A DNA stretch of 64,000 nt from Pelecanus crispus (Eukaryota; Chordata; Aves; Pelecaniformes; Pelecanidae), in the NCBI RefSeq assembly GCF_030463565.1, contig NC_134659.1, positions 7,882,511 through 7,946,510 on the forward strand. Reading direction: 5' to 3'. Below, one piece after another: positions 10,901-21,100 of this stretch. Position numbers and translations under genes: made by a program. Within the stretch, counting starts at the first letter, position 1; every line of letters begins with the position of its first letter. The notes below the pieces were generated by a model. That model did not search any database. It had not been told where the DNA came from and saw nothing but the letters and a program-made list of their open reading frames with translations.

Positions 10901-13051
10901 TGTCCTGGTCCCCCCCCACCCGTCCCTGCCCCCCGTGTCCATGTCCCGGTCCTCCCACGCACCTGTCCCTGTCCCCCTGTCCATGTCCCGGACCCCCACA
11001 CACCTGTCCCCGTGTCTATGTCCTGGCCCCCCCACACCTGTCCCCATCCCCCGTGTCCATGTTCAAGTCCCCCATGTCTGTGTCCCGGTGCCCCACACCT
11101 GTCCCCATCCCCCGTGTCCATGTCCTGGTCCTCCCACGCACCTGTCCCTGCCCCCCCGTCCATGTCCCGGACCCCCACGCACCTGTCCCTGCCCCCCCCT
11201 GTCCATGTCCCGGACCCCCACGCACCTGTCCCTGCCCCCCCCTGTCCATGTCCCGGACCCCCACGCACCTGTCCCTGCCCCCCCGTCCATGTCCCGGACC
11301 CCCACGCACCTGTCCCTGCCCCCCCCCGTCCATGTCCCGGACCCCCACGCACCTGTCCCCATGTCTATGTCCTGGCCCCCCACACCTGTCCCCATCCCCC
11401 GTGTCCATGTCCTGGTCCCCCCACGCACCTGTCTCCGTCCCCCGTGTCCGTGTTCCAGTCCCCCCCATCCCCCGTGCCCATGTCCTGGTGCCCCCCCACA
11501 CCTGTCCCCATCCCCCGTGTCTATGTCCCGGCCCCCCCATGCACCTGTCCCTGTCCCTTGTGTCCGTGTTCCCGTCCCCCTGTCCCCCATCCCCATGACC
11601 CGGTCCTCCCCCACCTGTCCCCGTCCCTGTCCCCGTCCCCATGTCCCCGTCCCCCGTGTCCGTGTTCCAGTCCCCCCCATCCCCCGTCCCCATGTCCCGG
11701 TCCCCCCACGCACCTGTCCCTGTCCCTCGTGTCCGTGTTCCAGTCCCCGCCGTCCTCGTCCCCATGTCCCGGTCCCCCCCCCACCCGTCCCTGTCCCCGT
11801 CCCTGTGTCCCCGTCCCCCCCCACCTGTCCCCGTCCCCGTGTCTATGTCCCGGTCCCCCCCACCTGTCCCCATCCCCTGTCCCCGTGTCCCGGTCCCCCC
11901 ACGCACCTCTCCCCGTCCCTGTGCCCGTGTCCCGGTCCCCCCCATCTGTCCCTGTCCCCCGTGCCCGTGTCCCGGTCCCCCCCCACCTGTCCCCGTCCCC
12001 ATGTCCCGGTCCCCCCCACCTGTCCCCATCCCCCGTCCCCATGTCCCGGTCCCCCCCCACCTGTCCCCGTCCCCCGTCCCCATGTCCCGGTCCCCCCCAC
12101 CTGTCCCCATCCCCCGTGCCCGTGTCCCGGTCCCCCCCACCTGTCCCCATCCCCCGTCCCCGTGTCCCGGTCCCCCCCCACCTGTCCCCATCCCCCGTCC
12201 CCGTGTCCCGGTCCCCCCCACCTGTCCCTGTCCCCCGTGTCTATGTCCCGGTCCCCCCCCACCTGTCCCCGTCCCCCGTCCCCATGTCCCGGTCCCCCCC
12301 ACCTGTCCCCATCCCCCGTCCCCGTGTCCCGGTCCCCCCCACCTGTCCCCATCCCCCGTCCCCGTGTCCCGGTCCCCCCCACCTGTCCCCGTCCCCCGTC
12401 CCCATGTCCCGGTCCCCCCCACCTGTCCCTGTCCCCCGTCCCCATGTCCCGGTCCCCCCCCACCTGTCCCCATCCCCCGTCCCCGTGTCCCGGTCCCCCC
12501 CACCTGTCCCCGTCCCCGTGTCCCGGTCCCCCCCCACCCGTCCCCGTCCCCTGTCCCGGTCCCCCCCCGCCCCCCTCCCGCCCCGCGCACCCACCGTGCG
12601 GCGCCCCCCCCCCGGCGCCGGGGAGCTGCCGGTCGGTGCCGGCGGGGCCGCGCTGTCCCCAGCCGGGAGCGGGCCCGGGGCCGAGCTCCGGCGGGCCGGG
12701 GCCGGATCCGTTGCCGCCGCCGTTGCCGGCTCGGCCGGCGGCCCGAGCGGCCGGTGCCTGCCTCTCCTGCCGGTGCCGGGTGATCTTGTCGTTGGCGCGG
12801 CGGCGCAGCCCCCGCCAGCGGTTCTTCACCTCGCCGATGTCGCGCTGGTTGCGGCCGGCGGCGTTGATCTTGTTGGTGATGCGCCACCAGATCTTCTGCT
12901 TCTCGTAGGCGTTGACGGTGCTGGCGGCGGCGCCGAAGAGCAGCTGCTCGTACTTGAGCACCTCGCTCATCAGGATGTCGATCTCCTGCAGCGTGAAGTT
13001 CGGCTTCCGCTTCAGCAGCCCCCGCCGCGCCCCGCCGCCGCCCGCCGCCAT
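7976..13051 (-). CDS. Myb/SANT-like DNA-binding domain protein (Harbinger-type, NAIF1/TSNARE1-like domain)
   Basis: Two-exon gene. Exon 1 is 13051-12595 (donor GTGGGT, phase 1); exon 2 is 8527-7976 (acceptor CCGCAG, stop TGA). The start at 13051 has A at -3. Residues about 14-100 match the Myb_DNA-bind_5 type: KRKPNFTLQEIDILMSEV, then EKQKIWWRITNKIN and EVKNRWRGLRRR, with spaced tryptophans. This domain is shared with NAIF1, TSNARE1 and MSANTD proteins, thought to derive from Harbinger transposon regulators. A Gly/Pro-rich linker follows. Exon 2 begins with VKEEPVKEEPVEVKTEP, containing three matches to the SUMO-acceptor consensus (hydrophobic-K-x-E). It ends in a predicted coiled coil from about TPAEKRIVQSNERLV to LAEIRDLYLREQ. 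One frame break at a G4 run (8445-8448) looks like one inserted base; correcting it gives about 335 residues. A nuclear DNA-binding regulator is inferred. I cannot assign an orthologue name. Confidence 0.85.
8615..9720 (-). repeat. C-rich minisatellite with 79- and 114-bp periods
   Basis: Lies in the intron of the Myb/SANT-like gene. A long unit containing CCCAATCCCACCATGTCCCT and CCAGCCCCCTCTCATCC recurs with periods of 114, 114, 79, 79 and 79 bp (marker CCTTGTCCTGG at 9114, 9228, 9342, 9421, 9500, 9579). The 114-bp form equals the 79-bp form plus a 35-bp insert containing CCAGTACCCCTGTGCCCC. The flanking parts hold shorter degenerate TGTCCCTGTCC units. Confidence 0.92.
9720..12560 (-). repeat. 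C-rich minisatellite, about 40-45 bp units
   Basis: Continues through the same intron almost to the exon-1 donor. Units are variants of CACCTGTCCCCATCCCCCGT followed by CCCCATGTCCCGGTCCCC. Order increases toward exon 1: from about 11980 to 12540 the period is a near-constant 40-41 bp. The - (sense) strand is G-rich. A 1615-codon open frame across 8061-12908 is an artefact of this array. Confidence 0.95.
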
Positions 13052-13610
13052 GCTCCCGGCCGCCGCCGCCTCCCCCTCATGGCGCCGCCCCGCCGCCCAT
13101 CGCCCCGCCGCCGCGCCTTTTGTCCGCCGCCGGCCCCGCCGCACCGAGCGCCCGGCCCAGCGGAGCCGATGGGCGCCGGGCGGAGCGGAGCGGAGCGGAG
13201 CGGAGCGGGGCGGGGGCGCCGCCGGCACCGCGCCCCCTGCCGGCCGCCGCCGCGCAGCAGCCGCCCCGCCGCTCCCCCGGTGCCGCCCCCTGCCGCGAGA
13301 CACCGGCCCCGCTGCTTATGGCGCCCCCTGCTGGGCCCCGCCGCGCCCCGGTGCCGCCCCCTGCCGCGAGACACCGGCCCCGCTGCTTATGGCGCCCCCT
13401 GCCGGCCGCCGCCGCGCAACGGCCGCCCCGCTGCTTATGGCGCCCCCTGCCGGCCGCCGCCGCGCAACAGCCGCCCCGCTCCTTATGGCGCCCCCTGCCG
13501 GGCCCCGCCGGCCGCCGCCGCCCGCCCCCCGGTTCGCTCCGCTAGCGCGCCCCCTGCCGGCCGCCGGCGGTCAGGCGCCGGGGGTGGCCCCGTGCCCGGA
13601 TGGCGGCTGC
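12600..13610 (-). promoter_or_regulatory. CpG-rich promoter region of the Myb/SANT-like gene, with short tandem repeat
   Basis: Extremely CpG-rich sequence over exon 1 and upstream of the start codon at 13051, the usual pattern for a CpG-island promoter. Upstream, between about 13300 and 13510, the motif CTTATGGCGCCCCCTGC recurs at 13314, 13385, 13433 and 13481 (spacings 71, 48, 48). No TATA box is visible. Confidence 0.55.
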
Positions 13611-14035
13611 TCGGGTTGGGCCGTGCCCGTGGCGCCGGGCGCGGGGCGGCCCGGGGGTGCCCGGTTTGGGCGTGCCCGGTTTGGGGGGGTCCCGGTAGCC
13701 CCGGGGTGGGGGGGTTCGGGTTGCCGGGGCGGCCCGGGGCTGCCCGGTTTGGGGGTGCCCGGTTTGGGGGGGTCCCGGTAGCCCCGGGGTGGGGGGGTTC
13801 GGGTTGCCGGGGCGGCCCGGGGGTGCCCGGTTTGGGCGTGCCCGGTTTGGGGGGGTCCCGGTAGCCCCGGGGTGGGGGGGGTTCGGGTTGCCGGGGCGGC
13901 CCGGGGGTGCCCGGTTTGGGGGTGCCCGGTTTGGGGGGGTCCCGGTAGCCCCGGGGTGGGGGGGTTCGGGTTGCCGGGGCAGCCCGGGGCTGCCCGGTTT
14001 GGGGGTGCCCGGTTTGGGGGGGTCTGTCCCCAGTT
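13610..14035 (+). repeat. 84-bp minisatellite
   Basis: Four to five copies of an approximately 84-bp unit containing GTCCCGGTAGCCCCGGGGTG and GGTTCGGGTTGCCGGGGC. The marker CCCGGTAGCCCC occurs near 13690, 13774, 13857 and 13941. G-rich on the + strand. It grades into the next array at about 14030. Confidence 0.92.
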
Positions 14036-16765
14036 CTGGGTGACCCCAGGGGTTTGGGGTGGCCCTGGGGGTTTGGGGTGACCCCGGGGCAGCCCTGGGG
14101 TGCCCAGTTTTGGGTGACCCTGGGGGCTTGGGGTGACCCTGGGGGTTTGGGGTGACCCCGGGGCAGCCTCAGGGTGCCCAGTTCTGGGTGACCCCGGGGG
14201 TTGTGGGGTGACCCCATGGTGTTTGGGGTGACCCTGGGGGTTTGGGGTGACATTGGGGGTTTTGGGGTGACCCTGGGGTGCCCAGTTCTGCGTGACCTTG
14301 GGTGTTTTGGGTGATCTTGGGGGTTTGGGGTGACCTTGGGTGTTTTGGGGTGACCCTGGGGCAGCCCCTGGGTGCCCAGTTCTGGGTGACCCCGGGAGTT
14401 TTGGGTGACCCCAGGGGTTTGGGGTGACCCTGGGGCAGCCCTGGGGTGCCCAGTTCTGCGTGACCTTGGGGGTTTTGGGTGACCCCAGGGGTTTGGGGTG
14501 ACCCTGGGGCAGCCCCTGGGTGCCCAGTTCTGGGTGACCCCGGGAGTTTTCGGGTGGCCCTGGGGGTTTGGGGTGACCCTGGGGGTTTGGGGTGACACTG
14601 GGGGGTTTGGGTGACCTTGGGGGTTTTGGGGTGACCCCGGGGGTTTGGGGTAACCCTGGGGCAGCCCTGGGGTGCCCAGTTCTGGGTGACCTTGGGGGTT
14701 TGGGGTGACCCTGGGGGTTTGGGGTGACCCCGGGGCAGCCCTGGGGTGCCCAGTTTTGGGTGACCCTGGGGGCTTGGGGTGACCCTGGGGGTTTGGGGTG
14801 ACCCCGGGGCAGCCTCAGGGTGCCCAGTTCTGGGTGACCCCGGGGGTTGTGGGGTGACCCCATGGTGTTTGGGGTGACCCTGGGGGTTTGGGGTGACATT
14901 GGGGGTTTTGGGGTGACCCTGGGGTGCCCAGTTCTGCGTGACCTTGGGTGTTTTGGGTGATCTTGGGGGTTTGGGGTGACCTTGGGTGTTTTGGGGTGAC
15001 CCTGGGGCAGCCCCTGGGTGCCCAGTTCTGGGTGACCCCGGGAGTTTTGGGTGACCCCAGGGGTTTGGGGTGACCCTGGGGCAGCCCTGGGGTGCCCAGT
15101 TCTGCGTGACCTTGGGGGTTTTGGGTGACCCCAGGGGTTTGGGGTGACCCTGGGGCAGCCCCTGGGTGCCCAGTTCTGGGTGACCCCGGGAGTTTTCGGG
15201 TGGCCCTGGGGGTTTGGGGTGACCCTGGGGGTTTGGGGTGACACTGGGGGGTTTGGGTGACCTTGGGGGTTTTGGGGTGACCCCGGGGGTTTGGGGTAAC
15301 CCTGGGGCAGCCCTGGGGTGCCCAGTTCTGGGTGACCTTGGGGGTTTGGGGTGACCCTGGGGGTTTGGGGTGACCCCGGGGCAGCCCTGGGGTGCCCAGT
15401 TTTGGGTGACCCTGGGGGCTTGGGGTGACCCTGGGGGTTTGGGGTGACCCCGGGGCAGCCTCAGGGTGCCCAGTTCTGGGTGACCCCGGGGGTTTTGGGG
15501 TGACCCCATGGTGTTTGGGGTGACCCTGGGGGTTTGGGGTGACATTGGGGGTTTTGGGGTGACCCTGGGGTGCCCAGTTCTGCGTGACCTTGGGTGTTTT
15601 GGGTGACCTTGGGGGTTTGGGGTGACCCCGGGGGTTTGGGGTAACCCTGGGGCAGCCCTGGGGTGCCCAGTTCTGGGTGACCTTGGGGGTTTGGGGTGAC
15701 CCCGGGGGTTTGGGGTGACCCCGGGGCAGCCCTGGGGTGCCCAGTTTTGGGTGACCCTGGGGGCTTGGGGTGACCCTGGGGGTTTGGGGTGACCCTGGGG
15801 GTTTGGGGTGACATTGGGGGTTTTGGGGTGACCCTGGGGTGCCCAGTTCTGCGTGACCTTGGGGGTTTTGGGTGATCTTGGGGGTTTGGGGTGACCCTGG
15901 GGCAGCCCCTGGGTGCCCAGTTCTGGGTGACCCCGGGAGTTTTCGGGTGGCCCTGGGGGTTTGGGGTGACCCTGGGGGTTTGGGGTGACACTGGGGGATT
16001 TGGGGTGACCCTGGGGGTTTGGGGTGACACTGGGGCAGCCCCGGGGTGCCCAGTTCTGGGTGACCTTGGGGGTTTGGGGTGACCCTGGGGGTTTGGGGTG
16101 ACCCCGGGGCAGCCCCGGGGTGCCCAGTTCTGGGTGACCTTGGGGGTTTGGGGTGACCCCGGGGCAGCCCTGGGGTGCCCAGTTTTGGGTGACCCTGGGG
16201 GTTTGGGGTGACCTTGGGGGTTTTGGGGTGACCCTGGGGGTTTGGGGTGACAGTGGGGCAGCCCCGGGGTGCCCAGTTCTGGGTGACCCTGGGGGTTTGG
16301 GGTGACCTTGGGGGTTTTGGGGTGACCCTGGGGCAGCCCTGGGGTGCCCAGTTTTGGGTGACCCCGGGAGTTTTGGGGTGGCCCAGGGGTTTGGGGCGAC
16401 CCTGGGGGTTTGGGGTGACCCTGGGGGTTTGGAGTGACCCCGGGGCAGCCCCGGGGTGCCCAATTCTGGGTGACCCTGGGGGTTTGGGGTGACCCCGGGG
16501 GGCCCAGTTCTGGGTGACCCTGGGGGTTTGGGGTGACCCTGGGGGTTTGGAGTGACCCCGGGGCAGCCCCGGGGTGCCCAGTTCTGGGTGACCCTGGGGT
16601 TTTGGGGTGACCCCGGGGTGCCCAGTTCTGGGTGACCCTGGGGGTTTTGGGGTGACCCCGGGGCAGCCCCAGGGTGCCCAGTTCTGGGTGACCCTGGGGT
16701 TTTGGGGTGACCCGGGGGTGCCCAGTTCTGGGTGACCCTGGGGGTTTGGGGTGTCCGTGTGGCTC
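14036..16765 (+). repeat. G-rich about 20-bp minisatellite with 646-bp higher-order unit
   Basis: Basic unit of about 19-21 bp, GGGGTGACCCTGGGGGTTT, interspersed with GGGCAGCCCTGGGGTGCCCA and GTTCTGGGTGACC variants. Superimposed is a higher-order repeat of 646 bp. TGCCCAGTTTTGGGTGACCC starts at 14101, 14747 and 15393, and CCCCATGGTGTTTGGGG at 14212, 14858 and 15504, both with spacing 646. The third copy is shortened: its next marker comes 345 bp later, at 15738. The remainder to 16765 is less regular. It lies between the Myb/SANT-like gene promoter and the LMOD1 3' end. Confidence 0.93.
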
Positions 16766-17049
16766 CTGGGTGCCCGCTTGTGGGTGTCTGGCAGCCGCGG
16801 GGTGCCCCGTTTGGGGGGGTTCTGGGTGGGTGGGTGCCCAGGGAGACCCGGGTTGGGGTGTCTGGGCGGCCCCAGGGTGCTCCGTTTGGGGTGGCCACGT
16901 GGTGCCCAGTTCAGGTGGCCCTGAGGTGGGGCTGTGGGTGCCGGGAGGGGGCCGGGGGGCCCACCCCATTTCCAGACAAGCCCCGCGCCCGCCCTGCCGT
17001 GCCGCCGCGCTGCGCCGGGGCACCCCGGGGCGCAGGACGCTCCCCGAGG

Positions 17050-18172
17050 CGCGGGAAGCGTTGGGTGAGCTTTATTGCTGATGCAGTGGCCGCGGTCGTA
17101 CAAATCGCGAGCGAAGGCTTCGTGCCGGGACGGCGCAGGGGGTTGGGCCCCAAAAACCCGCTTTCGGGGGCAGGCGGCGTCCCTGCCCGGCCCCGTGCCC
17201 ACCGGTGACGGGTGGCCGGTGCGGCTGCTGCCGTGTGCCCCCCCGTGCTCTTGTCCCCCCTCCCGGCGAGCCCACCCTCCGGGCGAGCCCTGCTCTCCCC
17301 GGGGAGGATTTGGTTTCGGCATGGCGGGGCTGGTGGAGCGGTCAGGTGTGGTGTCAAGAAGGTGGCGGGTCGAGAAGAGGGGGAAAAAAAACCCCCTCGC
17401 CCCTAAATTGGGCTGAAAAGCTTCAAAAACGCTCCCGGCTGCGGCACAAAGCGCCCCGGGGGTCCGGCGGTCCCCAAGCAAGGCTCGCTGCGGCGGCGCA
17501 CGCCGTGCCCCGAGCCCCCGGCTCCAGCCCCTGCCCCGTCTCCCCACCGCCTCCCTCCCGCTCCCCCCGGCCGCTCCCTCCTCCGACACCCCGGATTCCT
17601 CCAGGCGTCGAGCCTGCGCCCCGCGAGCTGGCGTCCCACCGCCGTGCCCGCGCTCCGTAACGCTCCCGGCCGCCCGGAGACCCCGCGGGGGGGCAAGCCG
17701 TGACCACCACCTGGCTGTCCCCTGCCCCTCCGAAAAGCAAGGCTGGGAGGGTACCTCCGCTCACCCCCAGCCGGACCACCTTGGGGGTCCTGCCGGCAAG
17801 CTGGGATGGAGGGTGCCAAGCCCCTTCGGCGCGCTCCGAGGGGAGTTTCCCGCAAGGAGCTGCAGACCCCTCCTCTATCCTCGGCATCTCCAGGCGGGCG
17901 GACAGAGCGGGGCACGGCGCTGGCAAAAGAAAGAGCTTGAGGGCTTCACAACCGTAAAAATAATAAATACGACGTCTCCCTCCTGCGCTGCATCCGACGA
18001 CCGTGCTGGCCTTCCTCGAGCCCGGCCCGTCCTCCGGCCGTCCCGGAGATGGCTGCTCCTTGGCGTTGCTCACCGCAGGGTCCCAAAGGGCTTGTCGTGG
18101 AAACAGTCACGAGAAAGGCGAGTGTCCTGGGGTCTGCCCCGCCGGGCTGCGGGGGCACAGCCGTCCCGCTCC
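17050..18172 (-). other. LMOD1: LMOD1 3' UTR
   Basis: Non-repetitive GC-rich sequence between the LMOD1 stop codon and the polyadenylation signal at 17071-17076, giving a 3' UTR of about 1.1 kb. No other conserved element is recognisable by eye. Confidence 0.6.
17071..17076 (-). terminator. polyadenylation signal AATAAA of LMOD1
   Basis: TTTATT on the + strand. It is the first canonical hexamer found downstream of the LMOD1 stop on the - strand and lies just before the G-rich minisatellite field begins. Confidence 0.65.
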
Positions 18173-21100
18173 CTACTGCAGCAGCTTCGGTACCTCCACC
18201 TGCCAGAGAAGACACCCCGTTACCGGGGGAGCAGTGAAAGGGGGTGCGGGGCCGGGCCGGGGGCACTATGCAGACCCGCCGCCGTGGCGCTGAGCCCCTC
18301 GCTGCCGGGGGTGCTCAGCGCTCCGGGGACATCCCTTCCTCTTGGCCAGGCTGGCTGTCCCCACGTCCAGCCCATGGGCAGCCCGGCCGGGGACACAAAC
18401 CACCTGGGGGGCGAGCGAGGTGTTTCGAGGCGTTACGCTGGGACCGGCGTTGGAGACGCAGCCTCGCCGGCCACCCTGGGCTACCTCCCAGCCCCAGGGA
18501 GCGTGGGCTCGGCCACGCCAACGCGGCAGCAAGAGCTGGGTGAGCTGCTGCGCTCGGGGACCCGCTGCCTGCGTGCGCTTGCCTGCACGGACGCTGGTCC
18601 GCACAGGTTGGTTGTGAGCCCCCCTCGCTGCGGCGAAGGACCACTCCTTTTCTGCACGGGGAGGTGCTGGATTTCCATCCCCTGGGGTTATAGGTCAAAG
18701 CTGACTTCTTCCTTGTGTCCCAAAGCCTGGAGGCAAACCTGACTGCTGGAGTGAGGTGGATCTGCGCACCCCAGGGGCTCTGCCGAGGGATGGATCTGCC
18801 CCGTTCATGCTCTGCCAAGGGACGGATCTTCTCCTGTTGGATGCTCTGCCGAAGGATGGATCTGCTGACCCCATCTGCTCTGCAAGGGATGGTGCAAAAG
18901 GACGGACCTGCCCACCCCGTGTGCTCGGCAAAGGGACGGATCTGGCCCTGCCGCGTGCTCTGCGCAGGGGTTGGGACCACCCCCACCATACTGGAGCATC
19001 CCGGTTGCTCCATACCCCGCACCGGGAGAAGGACAGCCCTCACCTCTCCGCTACCCAAGTGACGACAGACGTGACCTCAGATCTCAGCCCACAGACTGAC
19101 CCCACGGGTGCTGCCCGGAGGCGACCCCGCCGCGGCCCTGCACTTGCCTTCTTGAGCTGTTTGAGGTTGCTGGAGCGGATGGCCGCCAGGAGCTGGTCCC
19201 GCGAGTTCTTCTCCTGGACCGGCAGCACGCGGTCTCCCAGCTTCCTCTGCGTGGCCGGCGAGAGCGAGTTCCTCAGGTTCTCGTTGATCAGCGGTGGGGC
19301 GAGCGGAGGAGGAGGCGGGGGCGGCGCGGCGGGCACCCCCCCTTTCTTGGGAGAGCTTTTGGGGGAAGCCTTGGGGGACGGCTGCGGGGATGGCTTGGGG
19401 GACCCCTTCGGCAGGACTCCAGGCTTGGGCACCTCCAGGAGGTCTTTCTTCTCCCCACGCTCCTGTGCCAGTTTCTGCTCCTGGAGGCGTTTCTGCCTCT
19501 GTTTGTCCATGTTTCGGCTCAGCAGGTTGGTGACTGTCATGCGTGGTCCGGCCAGCTCGAAGTGGTAGCCCAGCTTCAGAAGCGTGGTGTTTTCCTTCAG
19601 GAGCTTGGCGATCTCCATCTCCGTCTTCCCCCCGCAGATGTGCCGCTGGTTGTGGAAACGCAGCTCCGTCAGCGTGTTGTTCTGCAGCAGCGCCCGGAAA
19701 ATGGCCAGGATGCCCTTGCCCGTGATGTGGTTGGAGTCCAGGTTGATGCTCGTCAGCACCTTGTTGGACTTCAGCATGATGGCGATGGCGAAGGCCACGT
19801 GGTCGTCGGCACGGGTGTTGGCCAAGGCAAACAGCTTGACCACAGTGTTGAACTCCAGGGCCTCGGTGAAGCGCACCAGGGTCTCGTTGTTGATGCAGTC
19901 TGAGTTGTTCACGTTCACTTCGGTGACCTCGGCATCGTTGTTCTTCACCTTCTCGATGAGTTCATCGAAAATGCTGGAGGCTTCGTCATCCTTGGCCTGA
20001 TCTGGGGAGCTGCCGGTGGTGGGCTTGGAGGGACTGCTCTCGGCCGCTGCCTTGGCCTCCTGTTTCTCCTCCGCTGCCTCGGGCTGGGATTTCTCCTTCT
20101 CGTCTGCCTTTGATTTTTTCAAAGCTGAACTCTTTTCCTCTTCTTTTTTATCTTTTTCTTTCTTATCTTCTCCCTTTGTGTCTTTTTCTGCCTCTTTCTT
20201 TGATCCTGAGCTCTTCTCTTCCTCCTTTTTGTCCTTCCCTGTGCCCTTCTTCAACACAGAACCCTTTTCTTCTTCTTTTTTGTCCTTCCCTGTCTCCTTT
20301 GCTGCTGAGCCCTTCTCTTCTTCCTTTTTATCCTTCCCTGCATCCTTCTTCAAGGCTGAGCCCTTTTCTTCCTCCTTTTTGTACTTCCCTGCATCCTTCT
20401 TCAACGCTGAGCCCTTTTCTTCCTCCTTTTTATCCCTCCCCGTGTCCTTCTTCAATGCTGAGCCCTTCTCTTCCTCCTTTTTGTCCTTCCCCATCAGCTT
20501 TTTCTCCATCGCCTTGACTTTGTCGTTGATAGCCTTCTCCTCTTTGGCCTTGGTCTCAGCCTCAGCTTTAACTTTTGGGTCTGTTTTCTGAACGCTTTCT
20601 TCCTTTTTAGAGTCTTTCCCCACTTTTGTATCTCGTTTCCAGGCCAGGTCTTTGGAAGAAGCTCCCTTTCCCTTTTCTTCTTCATTCTTGGCTCCTTTAT
20701 TCTTCTCGCTCAATCTGCTTTCCTAACGAGAGAAAAACACCAAGGCGTTACAGAGAGATGCCTCCAACCTCCAGACTCACCACCCCAGTCTCATCGTCAC
20801 CAGCTCTGCACCTCTGGGCCCCGCGGGGCAGCACCGCAGCCGGGGGAGATACACGGGAGGGTGCAGGACAGCCCGGTCGCACGAAGGTCTTGGACTGTGC
20901 CTGTGAGGGATGAGCTGCCCCAAAACAGGCATTTGTGACAGAAACCTGGTGCGAGCACCATGCAGGGTCCCCAGGAGGCAACGGAGAGGTGCCGTGGGGG
21001 AGCACGAGGACAGCGAGTGCCGGCGTGTGCCGTGGCAGCGGACAGACCCGCGGCCAGGACTCTTCAGGGAGGTAAGCGACCTGCTCCAAATCATGATGGT

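Noticed and set aside
8061-12908. 1615-codon + strand open frame rich in Pro, Ser, Cys
   Set aside because: It is a stop-free reading of the 40-bp C-rich minisatellite and runs antisense through a spliced gene; several other long frames overlap it in the other phases.
13571-17589. Several 500-920-codon - strand frames with Gly-His-Pro-Lys-Pro-Pro type repeats
   Set aside because: Stop-free readings of the 20-bp and 84-bp minisatellites; composition follows the repeat and there is no recognisable domain.
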